Source: Taeniopygia guttata
Taxonomy: Eukaryota; Chordata; Aves; Passeriformes; Estrildidae
Length of the DNA: 64,000 nt
NCBI RefSeq assembly: GCF_048771995.1
Contig: NC_133064.1
Coordinates: 31,909,001 to 31,973,000, forward strand
Direction of reading: 5' to 3'
The notes beneath the pieces are model-generated. The model was not told the origin of the DNA, did not search any database, and was given only the letters and a program-made list of their open reading frames with translations. This document shows, piece after piece, positions 62,451 through 64,000 of this stretch; position 1 is the first letter of the stretch, and every line of letters starts with the position of its first letter. The position numbers were made by a program, and so were the translations under genes.

Positions 62451-63797
62451 CAAGAAGGAAGACCCTGGTAACTACAGGCCTGTCAGTTGCACTTCAGCAC
62501 CTGGTAAAATTATGGGGACATTTATTCTGGGACTTATTGAAAAACACTTGAGAGACAATGCAGTCATTGGTCACAGCCAGCACGGGTTCACGAGAGGGAA
62601 GTCCTGCTTAATCAACTTACTTTCCTTTTACAAGGACACCCATCTAGCTGACAAAGGGACACCAGTAGATGTGAGGATTTTTGGATTTTAGCAAAGCTTT
62701 AATACTGTTTCTCACAGTATCCTTCTGCACAAAATGTCCAGCACACAGCTAGAAAGGTTTATAATAGACTGAGTGAACAACTGGCTGACAGGTCAGGCTC
62801 AAAGGGTTATAGTAAATGGGGTCACATCAGACTGGCAACTGGTTATCCGTAGATTCTCCAGGGTTCAATTTTAGGGGCAGTACTCTTTAATGTTTTTATA
62901 AATTATCTGGAAGCAGGAATCAAATGTACATTAAGTAAGTTTGCTGATGATACTAGAGTAGGAGGAGCTGTGGACTCCCTGGAGGCAGAAGCACTCTGCA
63001 GAGACAGACAAATAAGAGGGCTGGGCAATCACCAACCATATGGAGTTTCAAAAAGAAAAGTGCTGGGTTCTGCACCTGGGATGGGGCAACCCTGGATGTA
63101 CAGACAAACAGGAGAACAAGAGGCTGGAGAGCAGTACTACAGAAAGGGACCTGGGGGTCCTGGTCAATGGGTAGTTGAATGTGAGTCAGCAGTGCCCTGG
63201 CAGTCAGGAGGGCCAACCGTATCCTGGGATGCATGAGGCACAGCATTGCCAGCCAGGCAAGGGAGGGGATTGTTCCAGTCTGCTCTGCACTGGTGTGGCC
63301 TCACCTCGAGTGCTGTGTGCAGTTTTGGGCACCACAATATAAGAAAGATATAAAGCTATTAGAGAGTCTCCAAAGAAGACGGTGAAGGGTCTCAAGGGCA
63401 AGACTTATGAGGAGTGGCTGAGGTCACTTGGTCTGTTCAGCCTGGAGAAGAGAAGGCTCAGGGGTGACCTCATTGCAATCTACAACTTCCTCAAGGAGGC
63501 CAGCGGAGGGGGAGGTGCTGATCTCCTCTGCCTATCGACCAGTGACAGAACCTGAGGGTATGGAATGAAGCCACATCAGGGCAAGTTCAGACAGGACATT
63601 AGGAAAAGGTCAAGTCACTGGAACAGGCTCACTAGAGAAGTGGTCATGGCACCAAGCCTGACAAATGTTCAAGGAGCATCTGGACAACACTCTTAGTCAT
63701 ATGATTTAGTGTTAGATAGTCCTGCAAGCAGCAGGGAGTTGGACTTGATGATTCTTATGGGTACCTTCCAACTTAAGAGATTCCATGATTCTATGTC
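62451..63797 (+). mobile_element. CR1 LINE fragment next to a TNPO1 acceptor
   Basis: 5'-truncated CR1 of about 1.35 kb in plus orientation, antisense to TNPO1. It begins in the RT (DPGNYRPVSCTSAPGKIM), passes through HSQHGFTRGKSCLIN and a FADDT-type box (near 62940-62955, with shifts), and ends in the conserved 3' tail with ATGATTCTATG at about 63797. Multiple frame breaks. Confidence 0.92.
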
Positions 63798-64000
63798 AAA
63801 ATAACACATAAATAAAGCAAGCTGGTTTTCAGTTAGCTGGTCCATAATTTTGGCTGTAACCACACTCCCCCCCCCCCCCAACAACAACAAAATAAAACCA
63901 AATAAAAAAAACCCAGATAAAAACTCATCCTGATAACAAGTCAGCACCTTAACCATACTCCATTTCATGAGGTTCATTAATACTTTGTAATCTGAAAAAG
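63798..64000. other. TNPO1 intron at right window edge
   Basis: Short intron piece with a C run near 63868-63878. No feature. Confidence 0.6.

Overview
This is a window from a bird genome. The evidence is several CR1 retrotransposons, many avian-type endogenous retrovirus (ERV) LTRs, and parts of two neighbouring host genes on the minus strand: TNPO1 (transportin-1) and FCHO2. These two genes are adjacent and in the same orientation in other vertebrates, and in birds the block lies on the Z sex chromosome. Z, or a W gametolog, is therefore likely. The ERV density and several replacements in very conserved TNPO1 residues make W plausible, but the window cannot prove it.

Layout, 1 to 64000. 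(1) 1-15085 is intron 1 of FCHO2. Its first 12 kb is a pile of nested ERVs: an env-less beta-type provirus whose integrase is split by a solo LTR (1-2525), a protease fragment of a second ERV, then many solo LTRs, several with exact target-site duplications (TSDs). (2) 14760-15330 is a CpG-rich promoter with FCHO2 exon 1. (3) 15331-26999 is the TNPO1-FCHO2 intergenic region. It contains the left arm of a large palindrome. (4) 27000-32397 is the long TNPO1 3'UTR exon, with no transposon I can recognise. (5) 34628-41559 is the right arm of the palindrome, carrying the real last coding exon of TNPO1. (6) 41560-64000 holds the rest of a CR1 and fourteen more TNPO1 coding exons in order. The fifteen coding exons together supply about 593 codons to the stop, roughly the C-terminal two thirds of the protein. 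The 5' exons lie beyond the window.

The standout is the palindrome. Arms 17740-24671 and 34628-41559 are 6,932 bp each, with a 9,956-bp spacer. Paired positions add to 59299 at every checkpoint, so I see no net indel, and I noticed only two mismatches. Each arm carries an intact copy of the TNPO1 terminal coding exon, a CR1 portion, two further CR1 fragments, and a solo LTR with its 6-bp TSD. It is either a very recent (or gene-converted) inverted duplication or an assembly fold-back.

Family labels used below: LTR-a to LTR-j are LTR families; repeat X is a long element with ends TGTAGTGG and CATGACA. I found no RNA genes, CRISPR arrays or prokaryotic features. Almost all long open frames inside LTRs and CR1s are antisense or chance frames.
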